Shown here: positions 8,498-17,247 of the stretch, piece after piece
How the letters are laid out: every line of letters starts with the position of its first letter
Position numbering within the stretch: position 1 is the first letter of the stretch
DNA from: Burkholderiaceae bacterium
Lineage (GTDB): Bacteria; Pseudomonadota; Gammaproteobacteria; Burkholderiales; Burkholderiaceae_D
Length of the DNA: 64,000 nucleotides
Assembly: GCA_019232795.1 (NCBI GenBank)
Contig: JAFANH010000056.1
Coordinates: forward strand, 45,831-109,830
Direction: 5' to 3'
Notes under the pieces: generated by a model
Database searches by the model: none
Told to the model about the DNA's origin: nothing
What the model saw: the letters and a program-made list of their open reading frames with translations, nothing else
Program-made: the position numbers and the translations under genes

Positions 8498-9842
8498 AGA
8501 AGACAAGCGCCGCCAAATAGCAGTCATCGGCGGTGGCTGGTCCGGCTGCGCCGCCGCAGTTGAACTCAGCAAGGCCGGCTGCACAGTCACCCTGTTTGAA
8601 AGCGCCCGCACCCTGGGAGGCCGGGCGCGTGGCGTCAAGCTCGATGGCCGCATGCTCGATAACGGACAGCATATCCTGCTGGGCGCCTATCGCGATAGCC
8701 TGGCGCTGATGCGTACGGTCGGCATCGACACCGACGAAACCCTGTTGCGCCTGCCGCTGCAGATGCCCTATCCCGCAACTCATTCACATGACGAGGGCAT
8801 GCATTTCGTCACGCCGCGCCTGCCGGCGCCCTGGCATATGCTGTTTGGTCTGCTCGGTGCGCGCGGCTTGAGCAAGGCCGACAAGTTGTCTCTGGCCCGT
8901 TTTTCCACCACTGCGCGCTGGATGGAATGGCGCATGCATGCCGATTGCAGCGTATGCGAATTGCTGGAGCGCTTCGGCCAGACAGATAATCTGATCAAGC
9001 TGATGTGGCGTCCGCTCTGCCTGGCCGCTCTGAACACACCCCCGGAACGCGCTTCGGCCCAGGTGTTCCTGAACGTCTTGCGCGACAGTCTCGGTGCAAA
9101 GCGCGCGGCGTCCGACATGCTGCTGCCGCGCGTCGATCTGACTGAACTGTTTCCGCAACACGCGGCACGTTATATCGAACAGCAAGGCAGCGCGGTATTG
9201 TACGGAGCCAATGTGGCCGGCCTTATCCGTACCGATGCAGCCTGGCGTGTCATTTTGTCCGGAGACGAAGCGGTAGCACATGCCACGCAACGCGAATTCG
9301 ACGGCGTGGTTCTGGCGACGCAAGCCGCGCATGCCGCCGAGCTGCTCCGGGATTTAACCGACACAACAAGCCTGCACGCCTTCGAATACGAGCCGATCAC
9401 CACCTGCTATCTGCGCTATGCGCCAGAGACGCGATTGGCGCGCCCATTCTTTGCATTGATCGACGACACCCAAACAGGCGCATGGGGCCAGTTTGTATTC
9501 GATCGCGGCCAACTCGACCCGGCGCAGGCCGGCATACTCGCGGTGGTGGTCAGCGCGTCAAGCGCGGCGGTGGAATTGGATCAACATGCGCTAGCTGCGG
9601 CAATTGCAGCACAGTTGGCCCACGTCTTGAATATGCCTGAGCTGGCGCAGCCGGCATGGAGCAAGGTCATCTCGGAAAAGCGCGCCACTTTCGCTTGCAC
9701 GCCCGGGTTGCGGCGTCCGTCAAACGACCTCGGTCTGCCGGAATTAGTGTTGGCCGGCGACTACACAGCAGGCGATTATCCGGCGACGCTGGAAGCGGCG
9801 GTGCGCAGCGGAATCCAGGCAGCACAATTGCTGGCCGCCTGA
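8484..9842 (+). CDS. hpnE: HpnE, FAD-dependent hydroxysqualene dehydroxylase
   Basis: Amine-oxidase/phytoene-desaturase-like flavoprotein that reduces hydroxysqualene to squalene, the last step before hopanoid cyclisation. The 452-residue protein opens with a dinucleotide-binding motif IGGGWSGCAAAVELSKAG (about 12-30) followed by the FES acidic end of strand 2, then GGRARG and a C-terminal FAD motif around LVLAGDYTAGDYPATLE. The start overlaps the hpnD end by 14 nt. It converges on radA with only 6 bp between stop codons. Confidence 0.92.
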   Translation: MFSGKEDKRRQIAVIGGGWSGCAAAVELSKAGCTVTLFESARTLGGRARGVKLDGRMLDNGQHILLGAYRDSLALMRTVGIDTDETLLRLPLQMPYPATHSHDEGMHFVTPRLPAPWHMLFGLLGARGLSKADKLSLARFSTTARWMEWRMHADCSVCELLERFGQTDNLIKLMWRPLCLAALNTPPERASAQVFLNVLRDSLGAKRAASDMLLPRVDLTELFPQHAARYIEQQGSAVLYGANVAGLIRTDAAWRVILSGDEAVAHATQREFDGVVLATQAAHAAELLRDLTDTTSLHAFEYEPITTCYLRYAPETRLARPFFALIDDTQTGAWGQFVFDRGQLDPAQAGILAVVVSASSAAVELDQHALAAAIAAQLAHVLNMPELAQPAWSKVISEKRATFACTPGLRRPSNDLGLPELVLAGDYTAGDYPATLEAAVRSGIQAAQLLAA

Positions 9843-9848
9843 AGTTCC

Positions 9849-11234
9849 TTATTCGCACTCGCGCACGCGCGTCATAGCTTCGTCAATGCGCTCGACGGCG
9901 ATGATGGTCATGCCTTCGATCTTTTGTTTAGGCGCATTCGCTTTCGGAATCAGTGCAATCGAGAAGCCGAGTTTGGCGGCCTCGCGCAGACGTTCCTGTC
10001 CGCGCGGCGCCGGGCGGATCTCGCCGGCCAAGCCGACTTCGCCGAACACCACCAAGCCGCGCGGCAAAGGCTTGCTGCGCATCGAGGAATGAATCGCCAA
10101 CAGCACTGCCAGGTCGGCAGCCGGTTCGGTGATCTTGACACCGCCGACGGCATTGATGAACACGTCCTGATCGAACGCGGCAATGCCGGCATGCCGGTGC
10201 AGCACCGCCAGCAGCATGGCCAGGCGGTTTTGCTCCAGGCCGACCGACAGCCGGCGCGCATTGGGCAGTGGTGAGGCATCGACCAGCGCCTGGATTTCCA
10301 CCAGCAGCGGGCGTGTGCCTTCCTGGGTCACCATCACACAGGAGCCCGGCACCGGATTGTCGTGTTGCGACAGGAACAGAGCCGAAGGATTGGATACCCC
10401 CTTCAAGCCTTTCTCGGTCATGGCGAAGACGCCGAGTTCATTGACCGCGCCGAAGCGGTTCTTGATCGCGCGCACCAGACGGAAACTTGAATGGGTATCA
10501 CCCTCGAAATAAAGTACCGAATCGACGATGTGCTCGAGCACACGCGGACCGGCCAGCGCGCCCTCTTTCGTGACATGGCCGACCATGATGACGGTGATGC
10601 CGGACTGCTTGGCCACGCGCGTAAGCTGCGCCGCGCATTCGCGCACCTGCGCCACCGATCCGGGCGCGGAACTCAAGGCATCCGAATACAAGGTCTGGAT
10701 CGAGTCGATCACGGCAACCTCGGGCTTGTAATCGGCCAGGGTATTGAGGATTTTTTCGAGCTGAATTTCGGCCTGCAGCTTCAAATCGCCGGCATCGACC
10801 GCCAAGCGCTTGGCGCGCAGCGCAATTTGCGCACCCGACTCTTCGCCGCTGATGTACAAGACTTTTTTCTCGCGCGCCATGTTGGCCAGCGCCTGCAGCA
10901 GCAGCGTCGATTTGCCGATGCCGGGGTCGCCGCCGATCAGCACCACGCCGCCCGCCACCAGGCCGCCGCCCAGCACGCGGTCGAACTCCTCGATGCCGGT
11001 GCCGAAGCGCGGCACGTCAGTCGCCTCGATGTCGGCCAGGCTCAACACCGGCGCGCTTTGCGCCAGACCCTGATATTGCGTGGAAAAGCGGTTGCCGCCG
11101 CCGACCTCCACTAGTGTTTCCACCAGAGTGTTCCATTGCCCGCAAGCCGGGCACTGCCCGGCCCACTTATTCGAAATGCCGCCGCATTCGGTGCAGGTGT
11201 AATTGGTCTTGGCCTTCGCCGCCGTCTTTGCCAT
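9849..11234 (-). CDS. radA: DNA repair protein RadA (Sms)
   Basis: RecA-like ATPase that promotes branch migration in recombinational repair. The 461-residue protein has the N-terminal C4 zinc finger (Cys14, Cys17, Cys28, Cys31), Walker A GGDPGIGKST (101-110), the RadA-specific KNRFG motif (in AIKNRFGAVNELGVF) and a C-terminal Lon-protease-like domain starting around DVFINAVGG that lacks peptidase function in this family. It lies 15 bp downstream of alr on the same strand, so they are probably one transcript. Confidence 0.97.
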   Translation of the reverse strand: MAKTAAKAKTNYTCTECGGISNKWAGQCPACGQWNTLVETLVEVGGGNRFSTQYQGLAQSAPVLSLADIEATDVPRFGTGIEEFDRVLGGGLVAGGVVLIGGDPGIGKSTLLLQALANMAREKKVLYISGEESGAQIALRAKRLAVDAGDLKLQAEIQLEKILNTLADYKPEVAVIDSIQTLYSDALSSAPGSVAQVRECAAQLTRVAKQSGITVIMVGHVTKEGALAGPRVLEHIVDSVLYFEGDTHSSFRLVRAIKNRFGAVNELGVFAMTEKGLKGVSNPSALFLSQHDNPVPGSCVMVTQEGTRPLLVEIQALVDASPLPNARRLSVGLEQNRLAMLLAVLHRHAGIAAFDQDVFINAVGGVKITEPAADLAVLLAIHSSMRSKPLPRGLVVFGEVGLAGEIRPAPRGQERLREAAKLGFSIALIPKANAPKQKIEGMTIIAVERIDEAMTRVRECE

Positions 11235-11249
11235 CAGTTCAGGTCTCGT

Positions 11250-12344
11250 TCAAGCCTCTACCACGCGCACGCGCTGCGCCAGCGCGCACATCAATTCATA
11301 GCCGATCGTGCCGGCGGCATGAGCCACGTCGTCAATCGGCAATCCCTTTCCCCACAGCACCACCTGGCTGCCGACACCCGCGTTCGGGATCGCACCGAGG
11401 TCGACGGTAATCATATCCATCGATACTTGTCCGACCGTGCGCGTGCGCACGCCGTCGACCAATACCGGCGTACCGGTCGGTGCGTGACGCGGATAGCCGT
11501 CGGCATAGCCGCAAGCCACCACACCGATGCGCATAGGATGTGCGGCGACGAAACGGCTGCCGTAGCCGACCGCGTCGCCTACAGCAAGCTCTTGCACGCC
11601 GATGATTTCACTGGTCAGCGTCATGGCCGGCAACAGGCCGAATTCCTCGGCCGTCTTGCCACCCGGCGTACCGCCGTACAGCATGATACCGGGACGCACC
11701 CAGTCGGCGGCGGCACCCTCGTGCAGCAAATCTCCCGCCGAATTCGAGAGGCTGCGCTCGCCCGCCAACCCGCTGCTGGCCTCATGAAAGCGGCGAATCT
11801 GTTCCGCGCAGGACATGATCGCGTTCTCGCCGTCGTCGGCATTGGCAAAATGCGTCATCAGGCTGATATTGCGCACATGGGGAATTGCCCGCAGGCGCGC
11901 ATACGCCGCGCGGTATGCCGACGGGGCAAAGCCGAGGCGGTTCATGCCGCTATTCATTTTCAAATGCACGTCCAGGCCCGGTGGCGTGGCCGAGTTGGCA
12001 ACTGAGCTGGCGCGCTCGAGCATGGCGATCTGTTCATCGCAATGCACTGCGGTCTGCAGCTCGTGGCGGATCAGCACGTCCAGGTCTTCGGCGTGAAAAA
12101 AACCTTCCAGCAGCAAAACAGGCTTTTGCCATCCCATTTCGCGCAAGCGCACAGCGCCATCGATTTCGATCAGCCCCAAACCGTCGGCATCGGCAAAAGC
12201 GCGCATGCCGCGCTCCAGCCCGTGTCCGTAGGCATTGGCCTTAACCACCGCCCACACCTTGGCTTGCGGCGCATGCTGCCGCGCAACAGCAAGATTGTGT
12301 CGCATCGCAGCAATGTCAATTGTGGCAAGGATCGGTCTCGGCAT
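11250..12344 (-). CDS. alr: Alanine racemase
   Basis: PLP-dependent enzyme that interconverts L- and D-alanine, supplying D-Ala for peptidoglycan. The fold-type III barrel signature [11 protein letters not shown] carries the PLP lysine (Lys35), and the opposing catalytic tyrosine region VGYGSRFVA is present. Length 364 residues is normal. It is first in the alr-radA pair and divergent from lplT. Confidence 0.96.
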   Translation of the reverse strand: MPRPILATIDIAAMRHNLAVARQHAPQAKVWAVVKANAYGHGLERGMRAFADADGLGLIEIDGAVRLREMGWQKPVLLLEGFFHAEDLDVLIRHELQTAVHCDEQIAMLERASSVANSATPPGLDVHLKMNSGMNRLGFAPSAYRAAYARLRAIPHVRNISLMTHFANADDGENAIMSCAEQIRRFHEASSGLAGERSLSNSAGDLLHEGAAADWVRPGIMLYGGTPGGKTAEEFGLLPAMTLTSEIIGVQELAVGDAVGYGSRFVAAHPMRIGVVACGYADGYPRHAPTGTPVLVDGVRTRTVGQVSMDMITVDLGAIPNAGVGSQVVLWGKGLPIDDVAHAAGTIGYELMCALAQRVRVVEA

Positions 12345-12473
12345 ATTTGCTTTTTCGTCATTTCAATCAGCGCCATTTTACCGGACGCAAAGGATCCGTC
12401 AGAGCCGGTTTGCAACATTTTCGTGGTATAAAGCTTCCCCTAGGCACACTGGCTACACTGGGTTAACGAATCA

Positions 12474-13742
12474 ATGCGGATGAATCGCGGCTTTTACACC
12501 ATCATGGCGGCGCAGTTTTTTTCGTCGCTGGCGGACAATGCACTATTAATTGCCTGCATCGCACTGCTGACCGTACTCAAGTCACCGGCATGGATGACGC
12601 CGTTGCTGAAGTTGTTTTTCGTCCTGTCCTATGTCTTGCTGGCGGCCTTCGTCGGCGCCTTTGCCGATGCCTACCCCAAGGGTCGGGTCATGTTCGTGAC
12701 CAACCTGATCAAGATCCTCGGCTGCGCCCTGATTTTCGTCAACGTCCATCCCTTGATTGCCTACGGCGTGGTCGGATTCGGCGCAGCCGCCTATTCGCCT
12801 GCCAAGTACGGCATCCTGACCGAGCTGCTGCCGGCCGAGAAACTGGTTGCCGCCAATGGCTGGATCGAAGGCTTGACGGTGCTATCGATCATCTTCGGGA
12901 CCGTGCTGGGCGGCTGGCTGGTCAATCCGCAGGTGGCGGAAATGTTCATGAAGCTCGGCATTCCCATCCCCATCCCCGGCGCCGAGGCTGCCAGCGAAAC
13001 GGCAATCTACGTCATCATGAGCGCCTACGTGATCGCAGCAGGCTTCAACCTGTTTATCCCCGACACCTGCGCCCGCTACAAGGATCAGCAACACAGCCCG
13101 ATCAAGCTGATCGTCGATTTTGCCGAATGCTGCACCACCCTTTGGACCGATAAGCTGGGCCAGATTTCGCTCGCAGTGACGACCTTGTTCTGGGGCGCCG
13201 GCGCAGCCTTGCAATTCATCGTGCTGAAGTGGGCCGAGAAATCCTTGCATATGGCGCTGGACCGCGCCGCCTTCCTGCAAGGCGTGGTGGCGCTCGGCGT
13301 CGCCTTGGGCGCCACCGCGGCGGCTCATTTCGTGCCGCTCAAACGCTCGCTGACCGTCATGCCCATGGGTGTCATCATGGGCCTGGTGGTGGTTTCCATG
13401 ACCGTAGTCCATAGCGAGCGCATCGCCTACCCGCTATTGATCGTGATTGGCGCGCTATCCGGCTATTTCGTGGTGCCGATGAATGCCCTGCTTCAGCACC
13501 GCGGCTACGTGCTGATGAGCGCGGGCCATTCGATTGCGGTACAGAATTTCAACGAGAACGTATCGATTCTGCTGATGCTGGTGCTCTACGCCGGCATGGT
13601 CTGGCTGAACCTGAACGTCAATTTTGTCATCGTGCTGTTCGGCCTGACGATTGCAGGCGTAATGCTGCTGGTGATGCGCTGGCATGCCGACAACCAACGC
13701 CAGTTCGACACGGTCGCCTTGATCGGCGAGCACAGGCACTAA
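12474..13742 (+). CDS. lplT: Lysophospholipid transporter LplT (MFS)
   Basis: A 422-residue major-facilitator protein with about 12 hydrophobic segments. In E. coli LplT flips lysophospholipids across the inner membrane for reacylation. The N-terminus (FYTIMAAQFFSSLADNALL) and the AYSPAKYGILTELLP segment are characteristic of LplT. ATG at 12474 or 12480 are both possible starts. The acyltransferase partner (aas) is not adjacent here. It converges on the DUF1853 gene with 4 bp between stop codons. Confidence 0.9.
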   Translation: MRMNRGFYTIMAAQFFSSLADNALLIACIALLTVLKSPAWMTPLLKLFFVLSYVLLAAFVGAFADAYPKGRVMFVTNLIKILGCALIFVNVHPLIAYGVVGFGAAAYSPAKYGILTELLPAEKLVAANGWIEGLTVLSIIFGTVLGGWLVNPQVAEMFMKLGIPIPIPGAEAASETAIYVIMSAYVIAAGFNLFIPDTCARYKDQQHSPIKLIVDFAECCTTLWTDKLGQISLAVTTLFWGAGAALQFIVLKWAEKSLHMALDRAAFLQGVVALGVALGATAAAHFVPLKRSLTVMPMGVIMGLVVVSMTVVHSERIAYPLLIVIGALSGYFVVPMNALLQHRGYVLMSAGHSIAVQNFNENVSILLMLVLYAGMVWLNLNVNFVIVLFGLTIAGVMLLVMRWHADNQRQFDTVALIGEHRH

Positions 13743-13746
13743 TTTT

Positions 13747-14727
13747 TCATTTCACGGAAATACCGGCCGCGGCACGGCCGCGCCAGTCGTTCGGCACGAT
13801 AAACGTCCGTTCGCTCTCCAGCGCCATCCCTGTTTCGCCTGCGGTATCGAGCGTAGCCACCATTACCGCAGCAGCATCGACCGCGAAATGCATGTCCAGC
13901 GCCGCGCGTAACTGTTCCTGATTAAGACAAGCATCCGGTTGAGCGCAAGCCGGCGCCAGCCAGCTCAGGCGCGGCAGGATCAGGAAGCATTCGCCCCGCA
14001 GGCTCGCCGCTTCGTCGAGCGTCATCCAAAATCCGCGACAGTGATCCGTCGAGACGCCGAGCGTAGCCGGTGACGGGAAATCATCGTGTCGATAAAACAG
14101 CCAGCCTTTGATCAAGGCTTGCGCAGCATCGATCGCCTGCGGCAAATGCGCTTGCGCGGCCGGGTGTTCCGAAAGGGACAATTGCCGCACCAGAATTTTG
14201 CGCATCTTCGCGCCCAGCGTATCGGCCAGATTGGGGCCGACCAGGTACTCCGCGTCGCCACCCGATTGCCGCTGCGCCTGGTTCGCCTCGAACAGATAGA
14301 ACTTGGTGGCAAACTCCCAGTGCAGCAAAGTGCGCGCGCCGGCCGAATCCGTATGCCATAGCAGAAAGTCGAATTCGCCGACAGTTTGATCGGTGCCGAC
14401 TTGGACACCATGCGCATACAGCACGCCGAGGCGCCGGAAAAAGAAGGCCATCAATTGCTCGGCATAGCGGCCCAGGCGCGCGAAAGGATGGCTATCCAGT
14501 ATCGCATGCAGAGCCGAAGGATCGGCATCGAGTTCAGTCAACCAGGCATCGGCCGCTTCGCCGTGGTGGCCGAACAGTGTCGCAACCTTGCCCTGCCATT
14601 GCGGCGCCTGCGCATCGAGCAAATCGGGGGAATCGAGCAGCCAAGCGAGCGCCCGCACATGCGGGTCTTTCAAATGGCCGCGCCGCCGATGAAACGCTTC
14701 CTGAAAATTATGCGCTGGCGTCGGCAT
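13747..14727 (-). CDS. DUF1853 family protein
   Basis: A 326-residue protein that I recognise as the DUF1853 family, whose function is not established. It begins with a helical segment (HFKDPHVRALAWLLDSPDLL-like), has a central FDFLLWH motif followed by LHWEFATKFYL, and a conserved LPRLSWLAPA near the C-terminus. The E/D-rich FDFLLWH...EFATK arrangement resembles a PD-(D/E)xK nuclease core, but that is my inference from a motif-level likeness. It is the last gene of the tsaB-rimI-udg operon, overlapping udg by 20 nt, which ties it to nucleic-acid maintenance by context only. Confidence 0.8.
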   Translation of the reverse strand: MPTPAHNFQEAFHRRRGHLKDPHVRALAWLLDSPDLLDAQAPQWQGKVATLFGHHGEAADAWLTELDADPSALHAILDSHPFARLGRYAEQLMAFFFRRLGVLYAHGVQVGTDQTVGEFDFLLWHTDSAGARTLLHWEFATKFYLFEANQAQRQSGGDAEYLVGPNLADTLGAKMRKILVRQLSLSEHPAAQAHLPQAIDAAQALIKGWLFYRHDDFPSPATLGVSTDHCRGFWMTLDEAASLRGECFLILPRLSWLAPACAQPDACLNQEQLRAALDMHFAVDAAAVMVATLDTAGETGMALESERTFIVPNDWRGRAAAGISVK

Positions 14728-15469
14728 AAATGCGCATCGCCAGGCATAGATCGTCCCAGCTCTTGCGCTTGTCGGGCAGATTGCGCAACAGATAAGCCGG
14801 GTGATAGGTGACGACCAGCGGCAAATTGCCGTAACGGTGCACCTTGCCGCGCAGGCTGGATACCGGCGTGGCCGGGTCGAGCTTCAACAGCGACAAGGCT
14901 GCGGTCTTGCCGAGCGCGACGATGATGGACGGCTGGATCAAGGCAATCTGTCTGTCCAGGAAAGGCATGCAGGCATCGGCTTCGATCGCCTCCGGCGGCC
15001 GGTCCTTGCCGCCGGGGTCGGTGGGGCGGCATTTGACGATATTGGCGATATAGGCATTGGCGCCGCGTTTCAAGCCGAGCGCCAGCAACATGTTGTCGAG
15101 CAGCTTGCCGGCCGGACCGACGAAAGGCTCACCCTGCTTGTCCTCGTTGCGCCCCGGCCCTTCGCCGATGAACAGCCACTTGGCTTGTTCGTCGCCGACA
15201 CCGAATACCGTGTTGGTGCGCTTCTCGCACAAGCCGCATTGCCGGCAAGCGGCCACGGCGGCTTTCAGCTGCGCCCAATTCATTGCGGAGACGGACAGCC
15301 CAGCACTCTCGGCAATCGGGGTTGGTGCAGCACTTGGCAATACTTCGATTGGAGACTCTGCAGCTTGATCGCCCTGCGGCACTTCAGTTGGATCCACCGC
15401 CGGCGGACGCTGCCGCCATAGTGGACCCAGGCCCATTTCCTGCAGGAACACGGTATTGCGATCCGTCAT
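14708..15469 (-). CDS. Uracil-DNA glycosylase, family 4 type (iron-sulfur)
   Basis: Predicted to remove uracil from DNA. The 253-residue protein has an unconserved, low-complexity N-terminal tail of about 80 residues followed by the family 4 core: a [10 protein letters not shown] cysteine cluster that helps bind a 4Fe-4S centre, the [20 protein letters not shown] catalytic motif, further cysteine in the VKCRPTDPG segment, and the YHPAYLLR motif near the end. It overlaps rimI (4 nt, upstream) and DUF1853 (20 nt, downstream), so translation is probably coupled along this operon. Confidence 0.93.
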   Translation of the reverse strand: MTDRNTVFLQEMGLGPLWRQRPPAVDPTEVPQGDQAAESPIEVLPSAAPTPIAESAGLSVSAMNWAQLKAAVAACRQCGLCEKRTNTVFGVGDEQAKWLFIGEGPGRNEDKQGEPFVGPAGKLLDNMLLALGLKRGANAYIANIVKCRPTDPGGKDRPPEAIEADACMPFLDRQIALIQPSIIVALGKTAALSLLKLDPATPVSSLRGKVHRYGNLPLVVTYHPAYLLRNLPDKRKSWDDLCLAMRIYADASA

Positions 15470-15948
15470 AGCACCAGCCTCATCACGATCGCGTCTTCGC
15501 GCTTGTTGTCGCCTGCCGGATAGTAAGCCCTGCGCACGCCGATACCGGCAAAACCGTAGCGCTCATAAACCATCACTGCCTGGTCGTTCGAGGGCCGCAC
15601 TTCCAGCAAAACCGATTGCATCTTATGCGCGCGCGCCACTTCCACCATGTGATCGAGCATCCGGCGCCCGAAGCCACGTCCCTGCAATTCGGGCCTTACG
15701 GTGATGTTAAGCAGATGCGCCTCGTCTACCGACAGCATCAGCAGGTAATAGCCGACCAGCAGTCCGGAGGGCAAGCGCACGGCAGACATCTCATAGCCGC
15801 TATACAGCGAGTCGAGGAAATTCCCGTGCGTCCAGGGAAAGGGATAGGCGACGCTCTCGATTGCCATCACCTCATCCAAGTCCTCCACCTGCATGGGCGC
15901 AAAGGAAAGCGCGATGGCTCTCGAATCCGGGCCGGGCAGCGCGCTCAT
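15466..15948 (-). CDS. rimI: Ribosomal-protein-alanine N-acetyltransferase RimI
   Basis: GNAT-fold acetyltransferase of 160 residues. RimI acetylates the N-terminal alanine of ribosomal protein S18. The acetyl-CoA-binding motif is in LQGRGFGRRMLDHMV, with strand LLNITVRPE before it and LEVRPSNDQAVMVYERYGF after it. It overlaps tsaB by 4 nt; tsaB-rimI adjacency is widespread in bacteria, and supports the assignment over other GNATs. Confidence 0.92.
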   Translation of the reverse strand: MSALPGPDSRAIALSFAPMQVEDLDEVMAIESVAYPFPWTHGNFLDSLYSGYEMSAVRLPSGLLVGYYLLMLSVDEAHLLNITVRPELQGRGFGRRMLDHMVEVARAHKMQSVLLEVRPSNDQAVMVYERYGFAGIGVRRAYYPAGDNKREDAIVMRLVL

Positions 15949-16652
15949 GCCGCCACCCCCGCCGCATTGGCCATACGCTCAGCCGTGGTCAGCGCCACCT
16001 TGTTGCGCAAATAGAGCGGTTGGGCGTCGCGTGCGGACAGTATTTCGCCTCTGGCAAAGGCCGCTTGCGCCAGCCATGCCACCTGGGCCGCGCGCGGCAT
16101 GATCATGGGTAACGCGCTGTCGGCAAAGTCGAAACGCGCGAAATCATCGGCATAAGCGGACAAGCCATTGCCGCAGGCGATCACTCTGCCGTCCGCCTGC
16201 ACTGCGGAAGCCGCAGACAGGGTCGGCTCCGCCACAGCCTGCCAACCCGTTTGTTCGTCCTGGAAGCGATACTGCGCCCAATACACCTCGCCCATGCGCG
16301 CGTCCAGCACGGCCAGTACGTCACGTGAATCGCCGGCTTCGCGGCAAGCTTCGGCCATAGCCAGCAAGGTCACCACGGGAATGACCGGCAGCGAGGCGCC
16401 AAAGGCCAGCCCCTGGGCAATGCCGCAGGCAGTGCGCACACCGGTGAACGAACCGGGACCACAGCCGAAGGCGATGGCGTCGCATTGCGTAAGCGCGACG
16501 CCGGCCTCCGTCAGCACTCCCTGCACCATAGGCAAAATAGTTTGCGAATGCGTATGCACTCCAGCCGATTCGCGCATAAGCATGCGTCCATCCTGCAGCA
16601 ACGCTGCGGAAGCAAGTTCGGACGAGGTTTCGATGGCGAGTATCGTAGGCAT
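15945..16652 (-). CDS. tsaB: tRNA threonylcarbamoyladenosine biosynthesis protein TsaB
   Basis: TsaB is the ASKHA-fold partner of TsaD in forming t6A37 on ANN-decoding tRNAs. The 235-residue protein starts MPTILAIETSSELASAALL and has the FGCGPGSFTGVR loop and an ARMGEVYWAQY segment, all typical. It heads the tsaB-rimI-udg-DUF1853 operon. The ATG is 6 bp after a TAAAAT hexamer in an inverted repeat shared with the divergent thioredoxin-like gene, so the transcript leader may be very short. Confidence 0.93.
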   Translation of the reverse strand: MPTILAIETSSELASAALLQDGRMLMRESAGVHTHSQTILPMVQGVLTEAGVALTQCDAIAFGCGPGSFTGVRTACGIAQGLAFGASLPVIPVVTLLAMAEACREAGDSRDVLAVLDARMGEVYWAQYRFQDEQTGWQAVAEPTLSAASAVQADGRVIACGNGLSAYADDFARFDFADSALPMIMPRAAQVAWLAQAAFARGEILSARDAQPLYLRNKVALTTAERMANAAGVAA

Positions 16653-16657
16653 AGACG

Positions 16658-16775
16658 TATTTTACCTTGAGCCGCCAGACAAACGAGCAACTGAGCGGCC
16701 ACATAAGCGGCCAACTGAGCGGCCAACCGGAACCGGCAGACCGCCGGGGCTTCCGGCACCGCTCAAGGTAAAATA
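16658..16775. promoter_or_regulatory. Divergent promoter region with 15-bp perfect inverted repeat
   Basis: Arms 16658-16672 and 16761-16775 are exact reverse complements (gctcaaggtaaaata read outward on each strand). Each arm carries a -10-like TAAAAT, 6 bp before the tsaB ATG and 8 bp before the thioredoxin-like ATG. Between the arms are two 14-bp direct repeats of caactgagcggcca at 16688-16701 and 16712-16725 (24-bp period). No good -35 is visible for either side. Confidence 0.55.
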
Positions 16776-16782
16776 GCGGACT

Positions 16783-17199
16783 ATGAACCACCTGATTCTC
16801 AATTCCGGCAATCGCGCCACACTCGCGCAGTGGCTCGCAGAAGATGCCTGCGTAGTCGCCTGCCTGTGCGCCGCCTGGTGCGATACCTGCTCCGCCTACA
16901 AGAGCAGGTTTGCCGAATTGGCCGCCATGCATCCCGAGCAGCGCTTCGTATGGATAGACATCGAGGACGAAGCCGATCTGGTCGGTGACATCGACGTCGA
17001 TAATTTTCCGACGCTGTTGATGCAGCAAAGCGGGATCGTCAGTTTCTTCGGCACCGTATTGCCGGATTTGCGGCAAGCCGACCTGGTTTTGAAGGCCCAA
17101 CTAGGGAAAAGTATCGGTGAGTTGGCGCAGGAAGCGGGAACTTCCGAAGACCGAAAAGATTGGCAACGCAACTACAGTTTGCGCAAACGCCTCTCCTAA
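16783..17199 (+). CDS. Thioredoxin family protein
   Basis: A 138-residue protein with a thioredoxin fold pattern: VVACLCAAWCDTCSAYKSRF holds the redox pair Cys33-Asp-Thr-Cys36, and the cis-proline segment VDNFPTLLMQ follows. The CDTC active site differs from canonical CGPC. There is no signal peptide or membrane segment, so a cytoplasmic disulfide reductase or a redox sensor is likely. It is divergent from tsaB and convergent with the molybdopterin oxidoreductase; the neighbours do not reveal its substrate. Confidence 0.8.
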   Translation: MNHLILNSGNRATLAQWLAEDACVVACLCAAWCDTCSAYKSRFAELAAMHPEQRFVWIDIEDEADLVGDIDVDNFPTLLMQQSGIVSFFGTVLPDLRQADLVLKAQLGKSIGELAQEAGTSEDRKDWQRNYSLRKRLS

Positions 17200-17247
17200 G
17201 CGACGCGGGCTCCCGGTAACCGGCAGCTGCGCGGCGTCCAAAACTTG

